Of a stretch of 64,000 nt of DNA, positions 29,770-43,000 are shown one piece after another (within the stretch, counting starts at the first letter, position 1; each line of letters opens with the position of its first letter). The translations under genes were made by a program, and so were the position numbers. Below the pieces are notes generated by a model. That model saw only the letters and a list, made by a program, of their open reading frames with translations, had not been told where the DNA came from and searched no databases. The DNA is taken from positions 20,277,614-20,341,613 of the forward strand of contig CM039506.1 of the NCBI GenBank assembly GCA_022432975.1, given 5' to 3'. The stretch is from Begonia masoniana (lineage: Eukaryota; Streptophyta; Magnoliopsida; Cucurbitales; Begoniaceae).

Positions 29770-30540
29770 ATTATACCAACTTTAAAAATCCATAACTAAT
29801 TCTATACATATCGAAACGCTTCGATTCCAAAGCCCATAGATTCAGAAAAATGTCTATTTTACTCCAATAAAATAGTTTGACAAGCTAAAATCGGAAGGAG
29901 GGTGAGAAGCATCGGAAGAGTAACCTGCCCCGAATTTCATTTTACAATTTAGGCTAAACTTTGAAAATTCATAACTTTTTGTATACTCATCCAAATTCAA
30001 TGATTCAAGATGCTATTTAAACCTTAAAATGTCTAGTTTCTAATGGTCAAATCTATTTTATGACCCACTTCAACAGCATAACAGAAATTGCCAAAAACCG
30101 AACTGTTCCGTTATTTTAAAAATTCCAGATTTCATTAAACCTTAACTACTTCAAAAATTCACCATAAATCGTATACATATCCGAACTCATCGACTCAAAA
30201 TTCTACATAAACCTTAGGATGTCTATTTTCAACTGTTGAAATCCATTTATCACTTTAATATAAACAACTTGGACGAAATAAATGAAACCTAGACCTGCCT
30301 TGTTTTATCAATTTCTCAAATTTCCAGTTTTTGCATCAAACATCAATCAATTTCAAAAATTCGTAACAAATCGAATATAGGTCCGAATCCGATGATTCAA
30401 GATGTTATAGAAACTTCAAAGTGTCTAGTTTCTCCTAGAAAAATCCGTTTAACAAACCAAGACAATTAGCTTGGCCGAAAATGGTCAAACCTGAAACCCC
30501 CTGTTTTTTGACAATTTTTCACAACCCAATTCCAAATAAT
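29770..30540 (-). repeat. Degenerate ~190-bp tandem repeat (four copies)
   Basis: AAAAATTCATAAC-like words near 29785, 29964, 30155 and 30355 are each followed by TATACATATCC-like, GATTCAA-like and ATGTCTAGTTTC-like words in the same order. They look like old tandem copies within the LTR's U3 side. Confidence 0.6.
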
Positions 30541-30838
30541 ACTCCAACGTGAACTTTCTTTAATCCATAAAATCCATGGTCATAATCAAATCTTAAAACA
30601 TGATGGAGCAACAAAATAGAGGAAGATTTCAGCAAGAAATCGTAGCTTCATGCATCTAAAAACCCACCTTCAAATCCTCATTCAAAAACACTAAAGCTCA
30701 CAATTATTTATCCTTTACAAGCATACATCATAACCTAACTTTTCTTACCTTAAATCCAAAAGAAAGAAGCTTGGCGTAGAAACTTTGATCCAACAATGAG
30801 AAAGCACTTTTTCGTGGAAGGAGAAGATAAGGGCTAGT

Positions 30839-31463
30839 CATAAACGCATTACAAAGTCTTAATTACTCGTCCATGAAGGTTGTTGGGTCCTCAATACACG
30901 TCGTTCTCATCACTTCAAGTTAAAACCTATAATGTGAAATGGATAACTTAGGTTCTAACCACAAGTCATGTAACACTCAACCTCATTTGCTTGATACGTT
31001 CAACTCTTTTGGAACAAATCGATTGAAGTGAAGTTTCTATGCTTCATAAACGCATTACAAAGTCTTAATTACTCGTCCATGAAGGTTGTTGGGTCCTCAA
31101 TACACGTCGTTCTCATCACTTCAAGTTAAAACCTATAATGTGAAATGGATAACTTAGGTTCTAACCACAAGTCATGTAACACTCAACCTCATTTGCTTGA
31201 TACGTTCAACTCTTTTGGAACAAATCGATTGAAGTGAAGTTTCTATGCTTCATAAACGCATTACAAAGTCTTAATTACTCGTCCATGAAGGTTGTTGGGT
31301 CCTCAATACACGTCGTTCTCATCACTTCAAGTTAAAACCTATAATGTGAAATGGATAACTTAGGTTCTAACCACAAGTCATGTAACACTCAACCTCATTT
31401 GCTTGATACGTTCAACTCTTTTGGAACAAATCGATTGAAGTGAAGTTTCTATGCTTCATAAAC
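30839..31463 (+). repeat. Three identical 206-bp satellite units
   Basis: CGCATTACAAAGTC recurs at 30845, 31051, 31257 and 31463 with 206-bp spacing. The units share TTTCTATGCTTCATAAACGC, two bases shorter than the norm, and look identical. They lie directly beside the truncated LTR. Confidence 0.85.
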
Positions 31464-34400
31464 GCATTACAAAGTCTTAATTACTCGTCCATGAAGTTTG
31501 TTGGGTCCTCATTACAAGTCGTTCTCATCACTTAAAGTTAAAACCTGGAATGTGAAATAGATAACTTAGGTGCTAACCACAAGTCATGTAGCACTCAACC
31601 TCATTTGATTGATACGTTCAACTCTTTTGGAACAAATCGATTAAAGTGAGTTTTTCATGCTTAATCAAACGCATTACAAAGTCTTAATTACCCGTCCATG
31701 AAAGTTGTTTGGTCCTCAATACACGTCGTTCTCATTACTTCAAGTTAAAACCTCGAATGTGAAATGGATAACTTAGGTTCTAACCACAAGTCATGTAACA
31801 CTCAACCTAATTTGCTTGATACGTTCAACTCTTTTGGAACAAATCGATTGAAGTGAAGTTTCTATGCTTCATCAAACGCAGTACTAAGTCTTAATTACTC
31901 GTCCATGAAGGTTGTTGGGTCCTCAATACACGTCGTTCTCATCACTTCAAGTTAAAACCTTGAATGTGAAATGGATAACTTAGGTTCTAACCACAAGTCA
32001 TGTAGCACTCAACCTCATTTGCTTGATACGTTCAACTCTTTTGGAACAAATCGATTGAAGTGAAGTTTCTTATGCTTCATCAAACGCATTACTAAGTCTT
32101 AATTACTCGTCCATGAGGTTGTTGGGTCCTCAATACACGTCGTTCTCATCACTTCAAGTTAAAACCTATAATGTGAAATGGATAACTTAGGTTCTAACCA
32201 CAAGTCATGTAACACTCAACCTCATTTGCTTGATACGTTCAACTCTTTTGGAACAAATCGATTGAAGTGAAGTTTCTTATGCTTCATCAAACGCATTACT
32301 AAGTCTTAATTACTCGTCCATGAAGGTTGTTGGGTCCTCAATACCCGTCGTTCTCATCACTTCAAGTTAAACCTGAATTGTGAAATGGAAACTTAGGTTT
32401 CTAACACAAGTCACGTAACACTCAACCGATTTAGCTTGATACGTTCACCTCTTTTGGAACAAATCGATTGAAATGAAGTTCTATATGCTAATCAAACGCA
32501 TTACTAAGTCCTTAATTACTCGTCCATGAGGTTGTTGGGTCCTCAATACACGTCGTGCTCATCACTTCAAGTTAAACCTATGAATGTGAAATGGATAACT
32601 TAGGTTTTAACCACAGTCATGTAACACTCAACCTAATTTGCTGATACGTTCAACTCTTTGGAACAATCGATTGAAATGAAGTTTCTTATGCTTAATCAAA
32701 CGCATATACTAGTCTTAATTACTCGTCCATGAAGGTTGTTGGTTCTCAATACCGTCGTTCTCATTCACTCAAGTTAAAACCTTGAATGTGAAATGATAAC
32801 TTAGGTTCTAACCACATGTCATGTAACACGCAACCTAATTTGCCTGATACGTTCAACTCGTTTGGAACAAATCGATTGAAGTGAAGTTTCTTATGCTTAT
32901 CAAACGCATTACTAAGTATTAATTACTCGTCCATGAAGGTTGTTGGGTCCTCAATACACAGTCGTTCTCATCATTCAAGTTAAAACCTATAATGTGAATG
33001 GATAACTTAGGTTTAACCACAAGTCATATAACACTCAACCTCATATGCTTGATACGTTCAACTCTTTTGGAACAAATCGATTGAAGTGAAGTTTCTTTTG
33101 CTTCATCAAACGCATTACTAAGTCTTAATTACGCATCCATCAAGGTTGTTGGGTCCTCAATACACGTCGTTCTCATCACTTCAAGTTAAAACCTATAATG
33201 TGAAATGGATAACTTAGTTTCCAACCACAAGTCATGTAACACTCAGCCTTATTTTCTTGGTACGTTGACCTCTTTTGGAACAAATCGATTGAAGTTAAGT
33301 TTATAATGCTAAATCAAACGCATTACCAAGTCTTAATTACTCATCCATGAAGGTTGTTGGGTCCTCAATACACGTCGTTCTCATCACTTCAAGTTAAAAC
33401 CTCGAATGTGAAATGGATAACGTAGGTTCTAACCACAAGTCCTGTAACACTCAACCAAATTTGCTTGATACGTTCAACTCTTTTGGAACAAATCGATTGA
33501 AGTGAAGTTTCTTATGCTTCATCAAACGCATTACTAAGTCTTAATTACTCGTCCATGAAGGTTGTTGTGTCCTCAATACACGTCGTTGTCATCACTTCAA
33601 GTTAAAACCTCGAATGTGAAATGGATAACTTATGTTCTAACCACAAGTCTTGTTACACTCAACCTAATTTGCTTGATACGTTTAACTCTTTTGGAACAAA
33701 TGGATTGAAGTGAAGTTTCTTATGCTTAATCAAATGCATTACTAAGTCTCCATTACTCATCCATGAAGGTTATTGGGTCCTCAATACACGTCGTTCTAAT
33801 CACTTCAAGTTAAAACCTCGAATGTGAAATGGATAACTTAGGTTCTAACCACAAGTCATGTAACACTCAACCTAATTTGCTTGATACGTTCAACTATTTT
33901 AGTACAAATCGATTGAAGTGAAGTTTCTTATGCTTCATCAAACGCAATACTAAGCCTTAATTACTCGTCCATGAAGGTTGTTGGGTCCTCAATACACGTC
34001 ATTCTCATCACTTCAAGTGAAAACCTCGAATGTGAAATTGATAACTTAGGTTCTAACCACAAGTCATGTAACACTCAACCTAATTTGCTTGATACGTTCA
34101 ACTCTTTTGGAACAAATCGATTGAAGTGAAGTTTCTTATGCTTCATCAAACGCATTACTAAGCCTTAATTACTCGTCCATGAAGGTTGTTGGATCCTCAA
34201 TACACGTCATTATCATCACTTCAATTTAAAACCTCGAATGTGAAATTGATAACTTAGGTTCTAACTACAAGTCATGCAACACTCAACCTAATTTGCTTGA
34301 TACGTTCAACTCTTTTGGAACAAATCAATTGAATTGAAGTTTCTTATGCTTCATAAAACGCATTACAAAGTCTTAATTACTCGTCCATGAATGTTGTTGG

Positions 34401-37400
34401 GTCCTCAATGCACGTCGTTCTCATCTCTTCAAGTTAAAACCTACAATGTGAAAAGGATAAATTAAGTTCTAACCACAAGCCATATCACACTCAACCTCAT
34501 TTGCTTGATACGTTGAACACTTTTGGAATAAATCGATTGAAGTAAAGTTTCTTATGCTTAATCAAACGCATTACTAAGTCTTAATTACTCGTCCATGAAG
34601 TTTGTTGGTTCCTCAATACACGTCGTTCTCATCAATTCAAGTTAAAACATTGAATGTGAAATGGATAACTTAGGTTCTAACCACAAGTCATGTAGCACTC
34701 AACCTCATTTGCTTGATACGTTCAACTATTTTGGAACAAATCGATTAAAGTGAAGTTTATTATGCTTCATCAAACGCAGTAGTAGGTCTTAATTACTCGT
34801 CCATGAAGGTTGTTGCGTCTTCAATACACGTCGTTCTCATCACTTCAAGTTAAAACCTCGAATGTGAAATAGATAATAACTTAGGTTCTAACCACATGTC
34901 ATGTAACACTCAACCTAATTTGCTTGATACGTTACTCTTTGGAAAAAATCGCTTGAGAATAAGTGTCTTATGCTTTTTCAAAACAGATTACATAGAATTA
35001 ATTACGCGCCATGAAGGGTTGGTGTGTACTCATACCCTCGTTCTCCTCACTTAAAGTTAAATCTGAATGTGAATGGACACCTAGGTTCTAACCACAAGTC
35101 ATGTAACACTCAACCTAATTTGCTTTATACGTTCAACCCTTTTGGAACAAATCGATTAAAGTGAAGTTTCTTATGCTTCATCAAACGCATTACTAAGTCT
35201 TAATTACTCGTCCATGAAGGTTGTTGAGTCCTCAATACACGTCGTTCTCATCACTTCAAGTTAAAACCTATAATGTGAAATGGATAACTTAGGTTTTAGC
35301 CACAAGTCATATAACACTCAACCTCATTTGCTTGATACGTTCAACTCTTTTGGAACAAATCGATTGAAGTGAAGTTTCTTTTGCTTCATCAAACGCATTA
35401 CTAAGTCTTAATTACGCGTCCAACAAGGTTGTTGGGTCCTCAATACACGTCGTTCTCATCACTTCAAGTTAAAACCTATAATGTGAAATGGATAACTTTG
35501 TTTCCAACCTCAAGTCATGTAACACTCAACCTTATTTGCTTGATATGTTGACCTCTTTTGGAACAAATCGATTGAAGTGAAGCTTATAATGCTAAATCAA
35601 ACGCATTACTAAGTCTTAATTACACGTCCATGAAGGTTGTTGGGTCCTCAATACACGTCGTTGTCATCACTTCAAGTTAAAACCTCGAATGTGAAATGGA
35701 TAACTTACGTTCTAACCACAAGTCTTGTAACAATCAACCTAATTTGCTTGATACGTTCAACTCTGTTGGAACAAATCGATTGAACTGAAGTTTCATATAC
35801 TTAATCAAACGCATTGCTAAGTCTTAATTACTCGTCCATAAAGGTTGTTGGGTCCTCAATACACGTCGTTCTCATCACTTCAAGTTAAAACCTCGAATGT
35901 GAAATGGATAACTTAAGTTCTAACCACAACTCATTTAACACTCAACCTCATTTCCTTGATACGTTCAACTCTTTTGGAACATATCGATTGAAGTGAAGTT
36001 TTTTTTGCTTCATCAAACGCATTACTAAGTCTGAGTTACGCGTCCATCAAGGTTGTTGGGTCCTCAATACACGTCGTTCGCATCACTTCAAGTTAAAACC
36101 TATAATGGGAAATGGATAACTAAGTTTCTAACCACAAGTCATGTAACACTCAACCTTATTTGCTTGATACGTTGACCTCTTTTGGAACAAATCGATTGAA
36201 GTGAAGTTTATAATGCTAAATCAAACGCTTTACTAAGTCTTAATTTATCGTCCATAAAGGTTGTTAGGTCCTCAATACACGTCCATGTCATCACTTCAAG
36301 TTAAAACCTCGAATGTGAAATGGATAACTTAGGTTCTAACCACAAATCTGTAACAATCACCTTATTTGCTTGATACTTGCACTCTGTTGAACAAATCGAT
36401 TGAAGTGAAGTTTTAATGCTAAATCAACGCATTACTAAGTCTTAATTACTCGTCCATGAAGGTTGTTGGGTCCCTCAATAACGTCGTTGTCATCACTTCA
36501 AGTTAAAACCTCGAATGTGAAATAGATAACTTAGGTTCTAACCACAAATCTTGTAACACTCACCTAATTTGCTTGATACGTTCAACTCTGTTGGAACAAA
36601 TCGATTGAAGTGAAGTTTGTTATGCTTAATCAAACGCATTACTAAGTCTTAATTACTCGTCCATGAAGGTTGTTGGTTCCTCAATATACGTCGTTCTCAT
36701 AACTTCAAGTTAAAACTTCGAATGTGAAATAGATAACTTAGCGTTCTAACCAACAGTCATGTAACCACTCAACCTAATTGCTTGATACGTTCAACTCTTT
36801 TGGACCAAATCGATTGAAGTGAAGTTTATAATGCTAAATCAAACGCATTACTAAGTCTTAATTACTCGTCCATGAAGGTTGTGGGTCCTCAATACACGTC
36901 GTTCTCATCACTTCAAGTTAAAACCTCGAATGTGAAATGGATAACTTACGTTCTAACCACAAATCTTGTAACAATCAACCTAATTTGCTTGATACGTTCA
37001 ACTCTGTTGGAACAAATCGATTGAAGTGAAGTTTGTTATGCTTAATCAAACGCATTACTAAGTCTTAATTACTCGTCCATGAAGGTTGTTGGGTCCTCAA
37101 TACACGTCGTTCTCATCACTTCAAGTTAAAACCTCGAATGTGAAATGGATAACTTAGTTCTAACCACAAGTCATGTAACACTCAACCTTATTTGCTTGAT
37201 ATGTTGACCTCTTTTGGAACAAATCGTTGAAGTGAAGTTTATAATGCTAAATCAAACGCATTACTAAGTCTTAATTACTCGTCCATGAAGGTTGTTGGGT
37301 CCTCAATACACGTCGTTGTCATCACTTCAAGTTAAAACCTCGAATGTGAAATGGATAACTTACGTTCTAACCACAAGTCATGTAACACTCAACCTAATTT

Positions 37401-38994
37401 GCTTGATACGTTCAACTCTGTTGGAACAAATCGATTGAAGTGAAGTTTCATATGCTTAATCAAACGCATTACTAAGTCTTAATTACTCGTCCATGAAGGT
37501 TGTTGGGTCCTCAATACACGTCGTTCTCATCACTTCAAGTTAAAACCTCGAATGTGAAATGGATACTTAGGTTCTAACCACAAGTCATGTAACACTCAAC
37601 CTCATTTGCTTGATACGTTCAACTCTTTTGGAACAATCGATTGAAGTGAAGTTTCTTATGCTTCATCAAACGCATTACTAAGTCTTAATTACTCGTCCAT
37701 GAAGGTTGTTGGGTCCTCAATACACGTCATTCTCATCACTTCAGTTAAAACCTATAATGTGAAATGGATACTTAGGTTCTAACCACAAGTCATGTAACAC
37801 TCAACCTTATTTGCTTGATACGTTCAACTCTTTTGGAACAAATCGATTGAAGTGAAGTTTCTTATGCTCATCAACGCATTACTAAGTCTAATTACTCGTC
37901 CATGAAGGTTGTTGGGTCCTCAATACACGTCGTTCTCATCACTTCAAGTTAAAACCTATAATGTGAAATGGATAAATTAGGTTCTAACCAAAGTCATGTA
38001 ACACTCAACCTCATTTGCTTGATACGTTCAACTCTTTTGGAACAAATCGATTGAAGTGAAGTTTCTTATGCTTAATCAAACGCATTACTAAGTCTTAATT
38101 ACTCATCCATGAAGGTTGTTGGTCCTCAATACACGTCGTTCTCATCACTTCAAGTTAAACCTTAATGTGAAATGGATAACTTAGGTTCTAACCACAAGTC
38201 ATGTAACACTCAACCTCATTTTGCTTGATACGTTCAACCTTTTGGAACAATCGATTGAAGTGAAGTTTCTTATGCTTATCAAACGCATTACTAAGTCTTA
38301 ATTACTCGTCCATGAAGGTTGTTGGGTCCTCAATACACGTCGTTCTCATCACTTTAAGTTAAAAACGGGGAGGGGAATGTGAAATGGATAACTTAGGTTC
38401 TAACCACAAGTCATGTAACACTCAACCTAATTTGCTTGATACGTTCAACTCTTTTGGAACAAATCGATTGAAGTGAAGTTCTTATGCTTCATCAAACGCA
38501 TTACTAAGTCTTAATTACTCGTCCATGAAGGTGTTGGGTCTCAATACACGTCGTTCTCATCACTTCAAGTTAAAACCTATAATGGGAAATGGATAACTTA
38601 GGTTCTAACCACAAGTCATGTAACACTCAACCTCATTTGCTTGATACGTTCAACACTTTTGGAACAAATCGATTGAAGTGAAGTTTCATATGCTTAATCA
38701 AACGCATTACTAAGTCTTAATTACTCGTCCATGAAGGTTGTTGGGTCCTCAATACACGTCGTTCTCATCACTTCAAGTTAAAACCTTGAATGTGAAATGG
38801 ATAACTTAGGTTCTAACCACAAGTCATGTAACACTAACCTAATTTGCTTGATACAGTTCAACTCTTTTGGAACAAATCGAATTGTAAGTGAAGTTTTCTT
38901 ATGCTTCATAAAACGCATTACAAGTCTTAATTACTCGTCCATGAAGGTTGTTGCGTCCTCAATACACGTCGTTCTCATCACTTCAAGTTAAAAC

Positions 38995-41900
38995 CTATAT
39001 TGTGAAATGGATAAATTAGGTTCTAACCAAAAGTCATATAACACTCAACCTCATTTGCTTGATACGTTCAACATCTTTTGGAACAAATCGATTGAAGTGA
39101 AGTTTCTTATGCTTAATCAAACGCATTACTAAGTCTTAATTACTCGTCCAAGAAGGTTGTTGGTCCTCAATACACGTCGTTCCATCACTTCAAGTTAAAA
39201 CCTATAATGTGAAATGGATAAATTAGGTTCTAACCACAAGTCATGTAACATTCAACCTCATTTGCTTGATACGTTCAACACTTTTGGAACAAATCGATTG
39301 AAGTGAAGTTTCATATGCTTAATCAATCGCATTCTTAAGTCTTAATTACTCATCCATGAAGGTTGTAACCATAAGTCATGTAACACTCAACCTAATTTGC
39401 TTGATACGTTCAACTCTGTTGGAACAAATCGATTGAAGTAAAGTTTCTTAGGCTTCATCAAACGCATTACTAAGTCTTAATTACTCGTCCATGAAGGTTG
39501 TTGGGTCCTCAATACACGTCGTTCTCATCACTTCAAGTTAAAACCTCGAATGTGAAATGGATAACTTAGGTTCTAACCACAAGTCATGTAACACTTAACT
39601 TAATTTGCTTGATACATTCAACTCTTTTGGAACAAATCAATTGTAGTGAAGTTTCTTATGCTTCATAAAACGCATTACAAAGTCTTAATTACTCGTCCAT
39701 GAAGGTTGTTGCGTCCTCAATACACGTCGTTCTCATCACTTCAAGTTAAAACCTATAATGTGAAATGGATAAATTAGGTTCTAACCACAAGTCATATAAC
39801 ACTCAACCTCATTTGCTTGATACGTTCAACACTTTTGGAACAAATCGATTGAAGTGAAGTTTCTTATGCTTAATCAAACGCATTACTAAGTCTTAATTAC
39901 TCGTCCAAGAAGGTTGTATGGTCCTCAATACACGTCGTTCCCATCACTTCAAGTTAAAACCTATAATGTGAAATGGATAAATTAGGTTCTAACCACAAGT
40001 CGTATAACATTCAACCTCATTTGCTTGATACGTTCAACACTTTTGGAACAAATCGATTGAAGTGAAGTTTCATATGCTTAATCAAACGCATTCTTAAGTC
40101 TTAATTACTCATCCATGAAGGTTGTAACCATAAGTCATGTAACACTCAACCTAATTTGCTTGATACGTTCAACTCTGTTGGAACAAATCGATTGAAGTGA
40201 AGTTTCTTAGGCTTCATCAAACGCATTACTAAGTCTTAATTACTCGTCCATGAAGGTTGTTGGGTCCTCAATACACGTCGTTCTCATCACTTCAAGTTAA
40301 AACCTCGAATGTGAAATGGATAACTTAGGTTCTAACCACAAGTCATGTAACACTCAACTTAATTTGCTTGATACGTTCAACTCTTTTGGAACAAATCAAT
40401 TGAAGTGAAGTTTCTTATGCTTCATAAAACGCATTACAAAGTCTTAATTACTCGTCCATGAAGGTTGTTGGGTCATCAATACACGTCGTTCTCATAACTT
40501 CAAGTTAAAACCTATAATGTGAAATGGATAAATTAGGTTCTAACCACAAGTCATAAAACACTCAACCTCATTTGCTTGATACGTTCAACACTTTTGGAAC
40601 AAATCGATTGAAGTGAAGTTTGTTATGCTTAATCAAACGCATTACTAAGTCTTAATTACTCGTCCATGAAGGTTGTTGGGTCCTCAATACACGTCGTTCT
40701 CATCACATCAAGTTAAAACCTATAATGTGAAATGGATAAATTAGGTTCTAACCACAAGTCTATAACCTTCAACCTCATTTGCTTGATACGTTCAACACTT
40801 TGGAACAAATCGATTGAAGTGAAGTTTCATATGCTTAATCAAACGCATTCTAAGTCTTAATTACTCATCCATGAAGGTTGTAACCATAAGTCATGTAACA
40901 CTCAACCTAATTTGCTTGATACGTTCAACTTTGTTGGAACAAATCGATTGAAGTGAAGTTTCTTAGGCTTCATCAAAATTATTACTAAGTCTTAATTACT
41001 CGTCCATGAAGGTTGTTGGGTCCTCAATACAAGTCGTTCTCATCACTTCAAGTTAAAACCTCGAATGTGAAATGGATAACTTAGGTTCTGACCACAAGTC
41101 ATGTAACACTCAACTTAATTTCCTTGATACGTACAACTCTTTTGGAACAAATCAATTGATAGTGAAGTTTCTTATGTTTCATAAAACGCATTACAAAGTC
41201 TTAATTACTTGTCTATGAAGGTTGTTGGGTTCTCAATACACGTCGTTATCATCACTTCAAGTTAAAACCTATAATGTGAAATGGATAAATTAGGTTCTAA
41301 CCACAATTCATAAAACACTCAACCTCATTTGCTTGATTACGTTCAACACTTTTGGAACAAATCGATTGAAGTGAAGTTTGTTATGCTTAATCAAACGCAT
41401 TACTAAGTATTAATTACTCGTCCATAAAGGTTGTTGGGTCCTCAATACACGTCGTTCTCATCACATCAAGTTAAAACCTATAATGTGAAATGGATAAATT
41501 AGGTTCTAACCACAAGTCAAGTAGCACTCAACCTCATTGCTTGATACGTTCAACACTTTTGGAACAAATCGATTGAAGTGAAGTTTCATATGCTTAATCA
41601 AACGCATTCTTAAGTCTTAATTACTCATCCATGAAGTTTGTAACCATAAGTCATGTAACACTCAACCTAATTTGCTTGATACGTTCAACTCTGTTGGAAC
41701 AAATCGATTGAAGTGAAGTTTCTTAGGCATCATCAAACGCATTACAAAGTCTTAATTACTCGTCCATGAAGGTTGTTGGGTCCTCAATACACGTCGTTCT
41801 CATCACTTCAAGTTAAAAACTCGAATGTGAAATGGATAACTTAGGTTCTAACCACAAGTCATGTAACACTCAACTTAATTTGCTTGATACGTTCAACTCT

Positions 41901-43000
41901 TTTGGAACAAATCAATTGAAGTGAAGTTTCTTATGCTTCATAAAACGCATTACAAAGTCTTAATTACTCGTCCATGAATGTTGTTTGGTCCTCAATACAC
42001 GTCGTTCTGATCACTTCAAGTTAAAACCTATAATGTGAAATGGATATATTAGGTTCTAACCACAAGTCATAAAACACTCAACCTCATTTGCTTGATACGT
42101 TCAACACTTTTGGAACAAATCGATTGAAGTGAAGTTTGTTATGCTTAATCAAACGCATTACTAAGTCTTAATTACTCGTCCATGAAGGTTGTTGGGTCCT
42201 CAACACACGTCGTTCTCATCACATTCAAGTTAAAACCTATAATGTGAATGGATAAATTAGGTTCTAACCACAAGTCATAGTAGCACTTCAACCTCATTTG
42301 CTTGATACGTTCAACACCTTTTGGAACAATCGATGAAGTGAAGTTTCATATGCTTAATCAACGCATTCTTAATTCTTAATTACTCATCCATGAAGGTTGT
42401 AACCATAAGTCATGTAACACTCAACTAATTTGCTTGATACGTCAACTCTGTTGGAACAAACTCGATTGACGTGAAGTTTCTTAGGCTTCATCAAACGCAT
42501 TACTAAGTCTTAATTACTCGTCCAGTGAAGGTTGTGGGTGCTCAATACACGTCGTTCTCATCACTTCAAGTTAAAACCTCGAATGTGAAATGGATAACTT
42601 AGGTTCTAACCACAAGTCATGTAACACTCAACTTAATTTGCTTGATACGTTCAACTCTTTTGGAACAAAATCAATTGAAGTGAAGTTTCTTATGCTTCAT
42701 AAAACGCATTACAAAGTCTTAATTACTCGTCCATGAAGGTTGTTGGTCCTCAATACACGTCGTTCTCATCACTTCAAGTTAAAACCTATAATGTGAAATG
42801 GATACTTAGGTTCTAACCACAAGTCAGTAAACACTCAACCTCATTTGCTTGATACGTTCAACACTTTTGGAACAAATCGAATTGAAGTGAAGTTTGTTAT
42901 GCTTCATCAAACGCATTACTAAGTCTTAATTACTCGTCCATGAAGGTTGTTGGGTCCTCAATACACGTCCGTTCTCATCACATCAAGTTAAAACCTATAA
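38995..43000 (+). repeat. 759-bp higher-order repeat (4 monomers minus 73 bp)
   Basis: A deletion junction GAAGGTTGTAACCATAAG (GAAGTTTGTAACC at the fourth) occurs at 39361, 40120, 40876, 41636 and 42395. Spacing of 756-760 equals 4 x 208 minus 73. Each unit has the same order of variant monomers: CTCTGTTGG/CTTAGGCTTCATC, then CATAAAACGCATTACAAAG, then two with GGATAAATTAGG and CAACACTTTTGG. Confidence 0.88.

Larger units (their letters stand above)
28143..30838 (-). mobile_element. Truncated LTR related to the solo LTR
   Basis: Plus strand begins TGTAACACCCCTAATACTG, the intact 3' end of an LTR read on the minus strand. It carries the donor-like block (29597-29641), the hairpin (29056-29071), a GGTGTAGGTGA counterpart and CCCCACGGGTC, as in the solo LTR. 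The other end stops at about 30838 in CTAGTCATAAACGC without TG/CA or TSD, so the LTR 5' end has been lost. No reading frame of note. A 23-bp hairpin minisatellite (28391-28540) and a ~190-bp degenerate tandem repeat (29770-30540) lie within it. Confidence 0.8.

Noticed and set aside
38345..38360. GGGGAGGGG insertion in a satellite monomer as a G-quadruplex or mobile scar
   Set aside because: Single occurrence in a block rich in consensus errors; more likely a base-calling artefact.
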